Part shown: positions 55,800-64,000 of the stretch, one piece after another | Numbering within the stretch: position 1 is the first letter of the stretch | Layout of the letters: the number at the start of each line of letters is the position of its first letter | Assembly: GCA_964019695.1 (NCBI GenBank) | Contig: OZ026515.1 | Coordinates: forward strand, 140,737,549 to 140,801,548 | DNA from: Loripinus fragilis | Taxonomy: Eukaryota; Mollusca; Bivalvia; Lucinida; Lucinidae | Length of the DNA: 64,000 nucleotides | Reading direction: 5' to 3' | Translations under genes and position numbers: made by a program | The notes under the pieces: generated by a model | What the model saw: only the letters and a program-made list of their open reading frames with translations | What the model was told of the DNA's origin: nothing | Database searches by the model: none

Positions 55800-55935
55800 A
55801 ATTTTTTGGGGGTTGACATCGTTGTATGTCTGGTGTCGCTTTTTGCCCTGGTTATGTGATGTTTCATGTTTGTAATCATCACGCTAAAGAAGGCAGAGAA
55901 CTGTTAGCTTTGCTCATTATAGTCTACCATCTCTA
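55800..55935 (+). mobile_element. Possible very decayed family B tail
   Basis: 'gtaatcatcacgctaaagaa', 'gcagagaactgttagctttg' loosely follow the B tail order ('gcaatcatcttgaagaggaa', 'gagagctggttgctttg'). The match is weak. Confidence 0.4.
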
Positions 55936-56043
55936 TATGTGTCTTGGTTAGTGTTCAAGTATCTATTAGTAGTTGCTGTTGTTTTGCTATTAAATTTTTT
56001 CTTTTTTCTTTCTTTTCTTTTTTTAAAGCAAAACAGTCCCAAA

Positions 56044-56200
<157 letters not shown>

Positions 56201-56651
56201 ATCTGCGTATGCGCTTGACAAAATCTATACTTAATAAAGTTCAGCTCAATTCAGTTCAGTTCAGTAAGATTTCCACCAGGTGCAAATATTTTCATATTTT
56301 TTTCCTTCAATAACTAGTAGTTGAACTTCATTGCCTACCTTGAATTCCTCTGTGTGCAATAGACTTATATGGGCGGATCCAGATAGGGGAGGCAGCGGGT
56401 CGGCCGTATATCATAAGCGCGGAAATCATACCGTGACTTTGTATGAAAAGCGCATGAAAATAAGGTAGCATTTGCGCGGCTCGCCTTTAGGCTAATTATT
56501 GATATAATAGCCCAGCTTACCTGTGTTCACAACCGTCTTGCTCAGGTATAACCGTTATCTTAGTCATATTTTAGAAGGTTTTTAAAGGTTTTAGACGTTT
56601 TCGTATTTTGTTTTTAAGCTTGTATTTCAACCAGGAATTTTAAACTTAACC

Positions 56652-56966
56652 ATGAATTTTAAAATCTCTGATACGAATAAAGGAAAGAGAAGTTTTATTT
56701 ATGATGGATTTATATATAAAATTGACGGTGTTCTGAAATGCGGAGATATATCGTGGCGGTGTACAAATAAGAAATGTAAGGGCTGCTTAAGAACAGACAG
56801 TGCCATGTCAACAATAAACGCAATAAACCTAGAACATAATCATGAAGAAAATGAAAAAAAAAAAATATGAAAGACAGCAACTGCGATCTCACGTCAAAAG
56901 GAAAGCAACGGACGATCTCACCTCTTGACCTTCAAAAATCATTAAGACTGAGTTACACACTCGAAA
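56652..56966 (+). pseudogene. FLYWCH-type zinc finger, broken
   Basis: The first 72 codons (56652-56870) read as a FLYWCH finger: 'KGKRSFIYDGFIYKIDG' (residues 11-27), 'WRCTNKKCKGCLRT' (about 36-49) and 'LEHNHEE' (about 61-67). The Cys, Cys and His-Asn-His positions of the family are all present. FLYWCH domains occur in chromatin proteins and, often, in Mutator-type transposases and their relics (family knowledge). A run of 12 A at 56854-56865 shifts the frame. In the shifted frame the basic tail goes on as 'YERQQLRSHVKRKATDDLTS', then TGA at 56926-56928, then 'PSKIIKTELHTRNS'. The stop looks like a CGA-to-TGA change. A poly-C tract follows at once. Confidence 0.75.
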
Positions 56967-56968
56967 TT

Positions 56969-57007
56969 CCACCCCCCCCCCCACCCCCCACCCCCCCCCC
57001 CCCCCCC
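56969..57007 (+). repeat. Poly-C tract
   Basis: Nearly pure C with two interrupting A, 39 bases. The Pro-rich part of the frame 56867-57067 is this tract. Confidence 0.95.
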
Positions 57008-57400
57008 GTTGGTGAGCAGGGGGCAACAGACGTTGAATTCAACGCCTGGCGAACGGAAGCACTATAGTTGAATCTCGATATCTTTTCTATGGTTTTGATA
57101 ACGAGATACGACTATAGTATGCCTAACCTGTCCAAGTGACATATAAAAGTAATTAAAAACCGCGCAATTTAAACGCGCATATGATAGTACTTTTTCCGCG
57201 CTTTCGTAGAAAAAAAATCGCGCATATGATATATCAATCCGCGCAAACGTAAAACGGCGAGCGGGTCAGCCCCAACTCCCGCCACCTGCAATCACAAGTG
57301 GCTATAGGTTTCCTTAGAAATTCTGTTATTCTGAATTTTTTGTATTTCTGCTGGCAGGTAAATACACATGCAATAGAAAAAAATGATAATTCAATTTTTT

Positions 57401-57602
57401 AAGTAAGTAAGGGTGCAAAGATAAGGAGTCGATACAATCAAGTACCACACGCGGCCCAGGATACCAATGGGAAAGTTACAAACTCACAGTTAGACACCAC
57501 AAACGAGAGCCAAGAGGTCAACCCTTTCCCAGCAGGTGACCACAAAGCACATATAAACAGACGCGCACAAAGACATGGCAAACATAAGACAGAACAAAAA
57601 CA
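57401..57602 (-). mobile_element. Family A 3' tail
   Basis: Starts 'aagtaagtaagggtgcaaag' and passes 'gatacaatcaagtaccacac', 'aggataccaatgggaaag', 'ccagcaggtgaccacaaag', 'catataaacagacgcgcaca' and 'gacatggcaaacataag'. About 200 terminal bases of A; the frame 57438-57623 (-) is a by-product. Confidence 0.88.
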
Positions 57603-58173
57603 GTTCAGTTTATCACAAATCATGACTTTTTCAGACCTGTCGTCATTTTTAAGGCGTTGAACAGCTCTATACTACTGCATCTCTGGTCCAGGATTTTCGA
57701 TTGTGACTCGCCTGGCCTCAAATGACGTTTTTTTCTATCTGACAGACCGTAGAGAGTCGTCAAAATGACCCAGACATAAGAAAGCGGATTATGGATGATG
57801 AAGATTCTGTCAAAATGATAGATGAGGTTATTATATTGATACCTTTTATATAATATCAAGGTACAGAAAACACGTATGTTAATCGGGCACAACAGCAAGG
57901 GCCTTAGAAACTTTGGGTTTTCTTGCCAGTTACATATATCATTGCAAACAAATTGGACTCAGATCAGGCCTAATAAATTTGTTTGCATTGATGGTTTTCA
58001 TAAAATACATTTTTAAATAAGTTAACTTTGAATACAATAAGCGGACAACAAAATAAAACATGCTCATCAATTTCTTAGAATGCAAAAATGGTAAAATTTA
58101 CTTAGCCATAAATGGCTGTTCTTGGATTTAGACAGTTCGGCAACAGTTAAAAGGAAACAGAGCACTATCATTT
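57603..58173. other. Unassigned DNA
   Basis: Nothing recognised; the frame 57620-57898 (-) has no known domain. Confidence 0.3.
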
Positions 58174-58409
58174 GGGCCTCGTCGCGAGAAGACCTGTCTT
58201 CCGGGTTTCCGACAAAGTGAGTTTCAAACCAGTCTCCTCAGCTACAGAGACTAGCTAGAAAATTGAAATTTCACCTGTAGCAAGTTTACATATCATACTT
58301 TCCAAAAAGCGAATAACAAAGGCGCTGATCAGACTGCGCGGATGCGCAGGATGGTCTGTGCATGTGTTGTTTGCAAACCCCGAAGGCAGGTTTTCTCACG
58401 CCGAGGCCC
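58174..58409 (-). mobile_element. MITE family F, copy 2 (inverted)
   Basis: 'gggcctcgtcgcgagaagac' at the left and 'tctcacgccgaggccc' at the right. The interior is the reverse complement of copy 1 (18184-18418): 'ccagtctcctcagctacaga', 'attgaaatttcacctg', 'gctgatcagactgcgcgg'. 'cattt' lies just before and 'atttt' just after, possibly a target duplication. Confidence 0.87.
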
Positions 58410-58584
58410 ATTTTATCTTCTAACAGTTGACATGGGGGTTTACTATAACTTGTATATGATATAGTTTAACATTAAAACACATAAAAAAATGCAACTGAAT
58501 AATGACAACAAACGCACTGTTTATAAATTGTAGCCAATAAATAGCACCAAGGCAGCTAGATTCTAGAACAGAGTATTCCCGGTA

Positions 58585-58654
58585 GCAGGCACATGACGTC
58601 AAAACGACGTCGTATCAACGTTGGTACGACGTTGTTCCAAGGTTGTGTGCCTGC
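58585..58654. mobile_element. 70 bp hairpin with repeated AACG/GACGT motifs
   Basis: 'gcaggcacatgacgtcaaaa' and 'cgacgtcgtatcaac' pair with 'gttggtacgacgttg' and 'ttgtgtgcctgc', with a few mismatches and a centre of CAACGTTG. Likely a mini-MITE or end fragment of a transposon. Confidence 0.8.
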
Positions 58655-59351
58655 CAGGTTTCTTTAGCATCGCATTTGAAGCAACTACTTACATGTAAAA
58701 CAAAGCCCTGTTGGAATATGACTTGGATATATTCTGCTGAAAAAAAGCAACAACAGCAGCAACAACAACAGAAAACATACTGATATATTTGTACAAACAC
58801 TCACCTTGTATGTTTACTGAGAAAATCAGAAGCTTATTTTAGAACGAACTATCGTGAGCACGAAAGAATAGATAAAACTGACAATAAATTGTTCATAAAT
58901 ACTATCAGTAAACATCGGTCGGAACAGCTCGTTATTTTCGGATGCTTATCGGTTGTATCTGCATTTAAAATGGGTTTTTAATGAGGGTTTTAAAACAATT
59001 TCATTTAGGCGACTGTTATAAATCAGACCTTTTATAAATCGGAAAATATTTGATAGCACGTCATGTGTCATAACATACAGTATGGATTAGGCCGCTACTT
59101 TGCGATATGCTTGTGAAATTTACAAGAACGAGACTTGGGATTTTGCACAGGTTTCATATTTTGTACATTTCCAGAGATTCAAATACCAAAATAGAACTAA
59201 CTAGCTAATGCATTTTAAGAAGTTTATTAACTAAATGGGCTGCAGCATATTCTTGAAAGTATTGGTAAAATACATATGGCTTTCCACTGAAGTACATACT
59301 ATAAATACAGCGTATCTATCCAAAGCGCCACCTATACTTTTGCAGTAGACA
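58655..59351. other. Unassigned DNA
   Basis: Contains a (CAA/CAG) patch at 58747-58769; otherwise nothing recognised. Confidence 0.3.
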
Positions 59352-60120
59352 AAAAATGAAAGTTGCTTTTCACCAATCTCGTCCTATTGGTGTGTTCGAG
59401 GAATGGCCCAAGTGTAGCAGTCTGGTTTTTATTTCACTGATATCGTTACCATAGTAACTAAATTACCGCCAAAATAGGCTTAAAATAGAGAAATTGCCAT
59501 TTTGGACCAAATTTTAGGCTTTGGGAGACCAATTTCGTAAGAATTAGATATCAGCAAAGCTAAATACCAAAAGAACATTTTGATATGTTGTGTGCCGTGA
59601 TAACTCGTTTACTGTTAAAATATCTTCAGAGGGATATAGTTTTGGCGTCGTCCGTCCGTGCATTCCCGTCCATCCGTATATATATGACCCATTGAGCTCG
59701 TATTTATACCATAAACATAGGAATCCATAGGCTGTTGCATGACATTCCCCGACTTTTGATTTTCTTCATAGAGCAGTTGTTTTTCATTTTCGTTTGGTAG
59801 GCGTGAGCTTAGCTAAATACCACAAGAACCTTTTAATATGGTTGTGTGCCATGCTAATTCGTTTCACCCGATAAAATATATTTTGGTAATATTAATTTCT
59901 CTGTCAAACGTCTCAATTTTGTCCCAAACTGATTACTTTCTCATTTCAGCCAATTTTGGTGGCCATTTGTTAGCATAGCAACGGTAAAAGTCAAATTAAT
60001 ACCCCAGAATTTTAAACTTGGGCTATTGTTCTAATAAACCAACAAGAAGAATTCGGTGAAAAGCAACGTTTATTGTTTGGCCTCATAGGGGGGCTAAAAG
60101 CCCCTTAATGACGTAGCTCA
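59352..60120. mobile_element. Hairpin MITE family H, copy 2, with a central insertion
   Basis: The left arm ('aagttgcttttcaccaatct', 'ttaccatagtaac', 'ccgccaaaataggctt', 'agctaaataccaaaagaac', 'gttgtgtgccgtgataa') pairs with the right arm ('gtgagcttagctaaatacca' is itself a left-like duplicate; then 'tttggtggccatttgttagc', 'ggctattgttctaata', 'ggtgaaaagcaac'). It ends 'ggctaaaagccccttaatg' like copy 1. About 59640-59800 is extra DNA with 'gtccgtccgtgcattcccgt'. The left terminus 'tgcattaag' is missing. Confidence 0.78.
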
Positions 60121-60179
60121 TTTGCTGCTTTTTCAAAAATAACAAATAAGGCATGGTATTTTATGAGAATCGTCTGCAA

Positions 60180-60290
60180 ACAACTAGCGGTGGCTATGAT
60201 CAGACTGTGCATATGCGCAGGCTGATCTGAGGCTTTGCTTGTCGCACATACCACATTGTTGGAAATCTCATGTCACGTCTCAGTCATAAT
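60180..60290 (-). mobile_element. MITE family D, half copy
   Basis: 'gatcagactgtgcatatgcg', 'caggctgatctgaggctttg', 'gtcgcacataccacattgtt' and 'ggaaatctcatgtcacgtct' match the right half of 13819-14057. The left half is absent. Confidence 0.85.
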
Positions 60291-60291
60291 C

Positions 60292-60848
60292 ATCACCTTA
60301 GAACGGACAGCTCTTGATTTACTCTAAACTACTAGACAAATCTTCGCCGTATATTCAACTGTTGTTACAGTACATGCATTGTTTAGCTCGCATGTAGGCT
60401 TCCGAAATTATTTAATGTACTATCATAAGGAAAAAAACAAGCCATATTTCAAGAATACGGTTATTATCCTATCTGGCTGGACGAACTCCTCTGACAAATC
60501 AAAATGGTATATGTCGCATTTCTCATTGATAAGATATTTGCAAAGGTGCAAGTGGCTTAGGTTCCTGTCCGTTCTTAGGCGGTGCTTCTGTTGTTGTTGA
60601 TCTATTGTTTTACGTACCTCCAAGTGTTTGTGGGGTTTCTGTGTTGGTCTTTGTTTCGGTGTGCATTACTTTGTGTCCTTTCTAGATTTGCAGTCATCTT
60701 GACGAGGAAAAGAGAGCGGGTTGCTTAGCTTTTATTGTCTTTCGGATGTCTTGTTACTGTAAATGTTCTGCGGCTCTTCCTCACGGTGCCGTGGGTTGGT
60801 CTGCAGTTTGTGATTGTGGTCTTTCCAGATCATATTTACTTACTTTTA
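60292..60848. mobile_element. Two family B tail pieces, head to head
   Basis: 60292-60420 is B in minus orientation ('accttagaacggacagc', 'aaatcttcgccgtatattc', 'tttagctcgcatgtaggctt'). 60548-60848 is B in plus orientation ('gtggcttaggttcctgtccg', 'gcagtcatcttgacgagga', 'cacggtgccgtgggttggtc', 'tttccagatcatatttact'). The B terminus is at the right end. An inverted partial duplication like this is often seen with Penelope-like elements. Confidence 0.8.
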
Positions 60849-61108
60849 GCGACAAACACGTGACTAAATGTTGGTAGGAGCGTAATGATGACTGGTCATG
60901 GTATTCTAAATTTTTGATTCTAACTTTTCTATGTGAAAAAAAGTAAATGCTGTTATAGTTATTCTAGAAAATACTACCCATATCAATTTGTGCAACAGTG
61001 GCATCAGTTTGTGTCAGATCTCAATAATTATTTTCATTTTTCATCTTTATCATTTTATGACGTTCGATATTTAACCCAATTGGTAAACGTCTTATTTATG
61101 GAACATTG

Positions 61109-61175
61109 GCAAACAGTGCAGAACCAGATCAGACGCCGCAGATCGTGGCGTCTGATCAGGTTCTGCACTGTTTGC
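61109..61175. mobile_element. Hairpin family G, copy 2
   Basis: 29-base arms with one mismatch: 'gcaaacagtgcagaacc' + 'agatcagacgcc' and 'ggcgtctgatcagg' + 'ttctgcactgtttgc', loop 'gcagatcgt'. The same arms occur at 39037-39202 and, more diverged, at 63100-63170. Confidence 0.88.
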
Positions 61176-61940
61176 TTATAGAATGTACTTTTTAAAGTTG
61201 AATGAAAATGTAAATTACTACCCGATACCCCTTAAAATGGATTTGTCCAATTGATAAAGGTGGGAAATTCCAATATGTAGAAATGGGTTAAGTTTGCGAA
61301 ATGTGTTAGGATTTATATCGAAGCTATGTTTTGATGAGAATGGTATGTGCTGGTGTAGCCGTCCTAACAATTATTATACAGGTTCTTGGTGAAACTAAAT
61401 GCATTCTTTTGACAGACAGATTGCATGGTGTCGACATCGATTACATAACACAGTTGTTTCTGCTGCATTAACAAACACTTAAAGCAGCATCATAATTATG
61501 TCCTCTCTATAATGACGGAATCCTCTATCGCATGAGCAGATGAGTAGCGGGGCAGGAAGCCTAAATTTTGGTCTGAGCCATCATCTATGTCCCAACATTA
61601 ATTGTACGTGCAACTAAGGCTCCTGTGAGACTACGCGTATGTGCAGACTCGCAGGAGCCTGAGCTGCTCGCAAACTATCTTATGCGATACGTAATCGAAA
61701 TTTCATGGACTGACTAATTTGAAGATAAGCATACGTTTATATGATAATATCATTATTACAAATCTATAGAATCAACTGACTGTGGTATTGGAATCAGAGA
61801 ACCTCTCAATATGCCAAATAACAAATTTTGCACACTGAATTCTGATGCCTAGAAGTACCTGCTGAAGTCGATACAAACTAGTTTTTTCAGAGGGGGTCCA
61901 ACTTTTAACTTAATGAGTGGATCCCAACACCTCTAAAATC
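61176..61940. other. Unassigned DNA with a small hairpin
   Basis: 'aggctcctgtgagactacgc' and 'gcagactcgcaggagcct' at about 61618-61660 form a short hairpin. Otherwise nothing recognised. Confidence 0.4.
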
Positions 61941-62009
61941 GGGCCATCATCGGCCCGCCAGCGAAACACCATTTAAATGGCGTTTCGCTGGCGTGCCGGT
62001 GATGGTCCA
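61941..62009. mobile_element. 69 bp hairpin
   Basis: 'gggccatcatcggcccgcca' + 'gcgaaacaccattt' pairs with 'aaatggcgtttcgctgg' + 'cgtgccggtgatggtcc', four or five mismatches, centre ATTTAAAT. The direct phrase 'gctgaagtcgat.aaaact' flanks it at 61862 and 62159. Confidence 0.8.
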
Positions 62010-62097
62010 ACATTGAATGCTGGCTTGGCAGCTTTGTGATTGTTCAGGGGATCCAGACCAGTATTGCTATGAAACCCTATATTTTTGTGATTTTTCA

Positions 62098-62112
62098 GGG
62101 GGGGGGGGGGGG
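62098..62112 (+). repeat. Poly-G tract
   Basis: About 14 G in a row. A poly-C followed by poly-A tract lies at 62488-62515. Confidence 0.9.
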
Positions 62113-63002
62113 TCCGAACCACCTGTCACCCTCCCCCTCTGGATCCACACTTAACCCGCTGAAGTCGATTAAAACTAAGTTTCGGTCAGAAAGCGCATTT
62201 CTGAAGTTCCATCAAAAAGCCTTAAACTACATTTTTTCCAAAGATTCACAATTTTAGGACACATTTTTTCGAACTAATCAGATTTGTCTGTATAATATAT
62301 AATACAGATCAACATCTTTTAACACAAGCTGCCGATGACCCGTCCAAATTTGATGTGATCATACCAAATGTTATAAAGATGTACTTTAATCATACAGTCG
62401 AATCTAAGTTCAAAGCCCAAGGGATCAGATGTTTTATTTCGAAGTATCGAAGGTTCGAATTATAAGGAGGTAGACTTAGAATTTATACCCCCCCCCCCCC
62501 CCAAAAAAAAAAAAACTGATTATGATCAGGCAAGATATATGTTTTATAGATTATGTTTAAAACACTTCATAAATAAGCCCTATTTTCTGAATCCATTCAT
62601 TTCGAATAAGCGAGCATTTCGAAAAATTCGAGTTTGATATTTTAATATCATGAACTGTCTCCGTTGTGCACAAGAAGCTTTATCTACTTGTTTCTACTTA
62701 AGTACGTTGCTACAGTGGTGAATGATTTGGTGAAACTGCCCTGCTTTGCAGGCTTGTCTGAAACTTCTCTGCTCGCAGATGCGATATGTGCTATAATAGC
62801 ATTGAGCTGGCCAATGTGTGTTCATGGTAATTACATCAGAAAAAAAGTCATAAGCGATTATTGAATTATATATGCGCTGTCCTGCTAGAAAGAGCAACGG
62901 CAATTATATTAGGAAATAAGTATTATATTAACCGCATCATGGAAAATTTTTCGCCTGCTAGCCGATTGGATCCAGAGTCAGAACAGGTCGGAGTATAGAT
63001 CG
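62113..63002. other. Unassigned DNA
   Basis: Contains the poly-C/poly-A tract at 62488-62515. Frames 62036-62257, 62664-62864 (+) and 62694-62903 (-) have no known domain. Confidence 0.3.
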
Positions 63003-63218
63003 TAGGGTAAAGTCGGGTATATTCGGACAAACAGCTAAATTCGGATAGCGACCATGTTTGTTTCATAATTCAAATATTGTAATAAAAAATAAATTAACTA
63101 AGCAGACGGTGAAAATCCTGATGAGACGGCTCATAAGGAGCCGTCTCATCTGGATTTACACTGTTTGCACATGTGTGACCGAATTTACCTGATGTCCGAA
63201 TTTATCCGACTTTACCCT
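63003..63218. mobile_element. TIR element with a nested hairpin (mariner-like ends)
   Basis: Left end 'agggtaaagtcgggtatatt' then 'cggac' and 'aaattcgg'. Right end, reversed, 'agggtaaagtcggataaatt' then 'cggac' and 'aaattcgg'. About 43 bases of arm with few mismatches. TA precedes the left GGG and follows the right CCC, in line with a TA target. Hairpin G (63100-63170) lies inside, so the 216 bp is two elements. Confidence 0.8.
63100..63170. mobile_element. Hairpin family G, copy 3
   Basis: 'gcagacggtgaaaatcctga' + 'tgagacggctc' pairs with 'gagccgtctcatctgg' + 'atttacactgtttgc'. Five or so mismatches; loop 'ataag'. Nested in 63003-63218. Confidence 0.85.
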
Positions 63219-63553
63219 AGTGACCTAAGTGAGTAGTTTGGAATAAGCGAGCGGTTACATCGTAGCGGTGCATCAGCAAGAGAAATGCATCTTAACGACG
63301 TTGCCTAAATTTTATCTGTCATGATCAAAGTCATATGGAGAGACAAGAGCCCAAGTCAATCGAAACTGCCTCAGCCAATTCCGCGAATTCCGTGGAATCA
63401 GACCACGGATGTACATCGATGATCTACTTTGATAACGCGGGTGATAACATGACGCTGACGTTATATATCTAGACGCTGACGTCACGGAAACCATGTTAAC
63501 ACAATAACAAGTGTGTTTGCAGCAAAACATTCGGCTTAAATGAAGTGTATGTA

Positions 63554-63594
63554 TTTTCAATAAAATATCGCAAAAGCGATATTTTATTGAAAAA
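63554..63594. other. Short perfect inverted repeat
   Basis: 'tcaataaaatatcgc', AAAA, 'gcgatattttattga': 15-base perfect arms, extended by A/T pairs. It could be a hairpin element end; no terminator meaning is claimed for a eukaryote. Confidence 0.8.
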
Positions 63595-63619
63595 ACATAA
63601 AATTCATTAATTCTTAAGA

Positions 63620-63766
63620 AATGAATTCGATTTTTGGAAGTTTCATGGAATCATGAATACTTCGGGTCTCTTGCAAAATAAGTGAAGCCCGAAGGGCTTC
63701 GCGTTAACTTTGCAAGAGACCCGAAGTATTCATGATTCCATGAACCTTCCAAAAATTGAATTTATT
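63620..63766. mobile_element. 147 bp hairpin element
   Basis: The left arm 'tttttggaagtttcatggaa' + 'tcatgaatacttcgggtctc' + 'ttgcaaa' pairs with 'tttgcaagagacccgaag' + 'tattcatgattccatgaa' + 'ccttccaaaaa', with about three mismatches in 60. The loop contains another small palindrome, 'gaagcccgaagggcttc'. The near-perfect arms suggest a young copy. Confidence 0.88.
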
Positions 63767-64000
63767 GCTTATATTTAGATTTTATATTATCAGTCAAATT
63801 TCAATTTTCAATTTTCACCTAACTTGGCTGGTTTTCCAGACATTTTGAATTAAATCAGACATAACGTAGGGTTTGGAATAGCCAAAATGCCCAATTCCCG
63901 CGCTTAACGTCATGGCGATACGTGTTCAACGTCACGAAAACGTCAGTAAACAAGCAACGTTATTGGATGGACTTGACGTTAGCTCGCTCAAATGGCGTGT
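63767..64000. other. Unassigned DNA
   Basis: Several 'aacgtca' words ('ttaacgtcatgg', 'caacgtcacg', 'aacgtcag', 'gacgtta') cluster at 63904-63980, but no repeat unit is defined. Confidence 0.35.

Larger units (their letters stand above)
56370..57300. mobile_element. Possible transposon carrying the FLYWCH relic
   Basis: Left of the relic is 'gtatatcataagcgcgg' (56406-56422) and right of it 'cgcgcatatgatatatc' (57219-57235), which are reverse complements apart from one or two bases. Outside them are GC-rich stretches with 'gcagcgggtcggcc' and 'gacccgctcgcc'. The phrase 'gggcggatccag' at about 56374 is often seen at transposon ends in mollusc sequence in my experience. The exact ends are not defined. 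Confidence 0.4.

Noticed and set aside
56867..57067. Proline-rich 66-codon protein
   Set aside because: The proline run is a poly-C tract, and the frame begins inside the broken FLYWCH relic.
63117..63150. CTGATGA followed by a stem, like a hammerhead ribozyme core (Penelope-like elements are known to carry such ribozymes)
   Set aside because: The conserved GAAA after stem II is missing, and the sequence is explained by hairpin family G.

Overview
The window is non-coding animal DNA, most likely from a mollusc and probably a bivalve. This rests on its AT-rich composition, the absence of long open frames, tRNA-derived SINEs, many hairpin MITEs, GGAC-rich short repeats, and a reverse transcriptase of the Penelope-like kind that I know from molluscs and cnidarians. 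Species cannot be told from this sequence. No intact host protein gene, rRNA or functional tRNA was found. The longest open frame (124 codons) is largely a TA microsatellite.

The dominant theme is one retroelement lineage, a Penelope-like reverse transcriptase (inferred), in two related families that I call A and B. Decayed coding remnants lie at 1850-2230 (-), 8725-10115 (-), 14400-15445 (+) and 43820-44142 (+). Many more copies are 5'-truncated 3' tails. A tails: 5267-5393, 15446-15973, 28357-28493, 37021-37567, 42820-43015, 44143-44509, 47171-47230, 51004-51164, 57401-57602. B tails: 7911-8725, 10763-10988 plus 11958-12135, 37870-38395, 39962-40465, 41427-41650, 42417-42664, 49230-49286, 53025-53290, 60292-60848. 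Both tails end in a similar motif (CCTGATC, then ACTTACTT).

The second theme is DNA elements with terminal inverted repeats, most without coding capacity. They include a 0.92 kb palindrome (3798-4722), a TA-flanked mariner-like element that splits a B tail (10989-11957), and a roughly 8.8 kb fold-back structure (18934-27707) whose left arm is split by a 3.77 kb element with its own inverted ends (20410-24175). There are also a 0.87 kb fold-back (54877-55747), four copies of MITE family D, two of F, two of H, three of a short hairpin family G, and a MITE nested within a MITE at 63003-63218. The only host-like protein domain is a decayed FLYWCH zinc finger (56652-56966), probably carried by or captured in a transposon.

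Layout: 1-5 kb holds satellite S, a reverse transcriptase relic and the big palindrome. 5-16 kb holds a SINE, B and A elements, the mariner-like MITE and D MITEs. 16-18.5 kb has diffuse repeats and MITE F. 18.9-27.7 kb is the nested fold-back. 28-36 kb is mostly unidentified, with a 29-30 bp minisatellite at 31697-32583. 36-44 kb has A and B tails and MITEs. 44.5-46.2 kb is a tandem satellite related to S. 46.6-51.2 kb has MITE H and low-copy direct repeats. 51-58 kb has MITE D, the second SINE, TA tracts, the second fold-back and the FLYWCH relic. 58-64 kb is dense in hairpins. Nothing here works as a pathway; the history is one of successive insertions, several of which can be ordered because elements interrupt each other.
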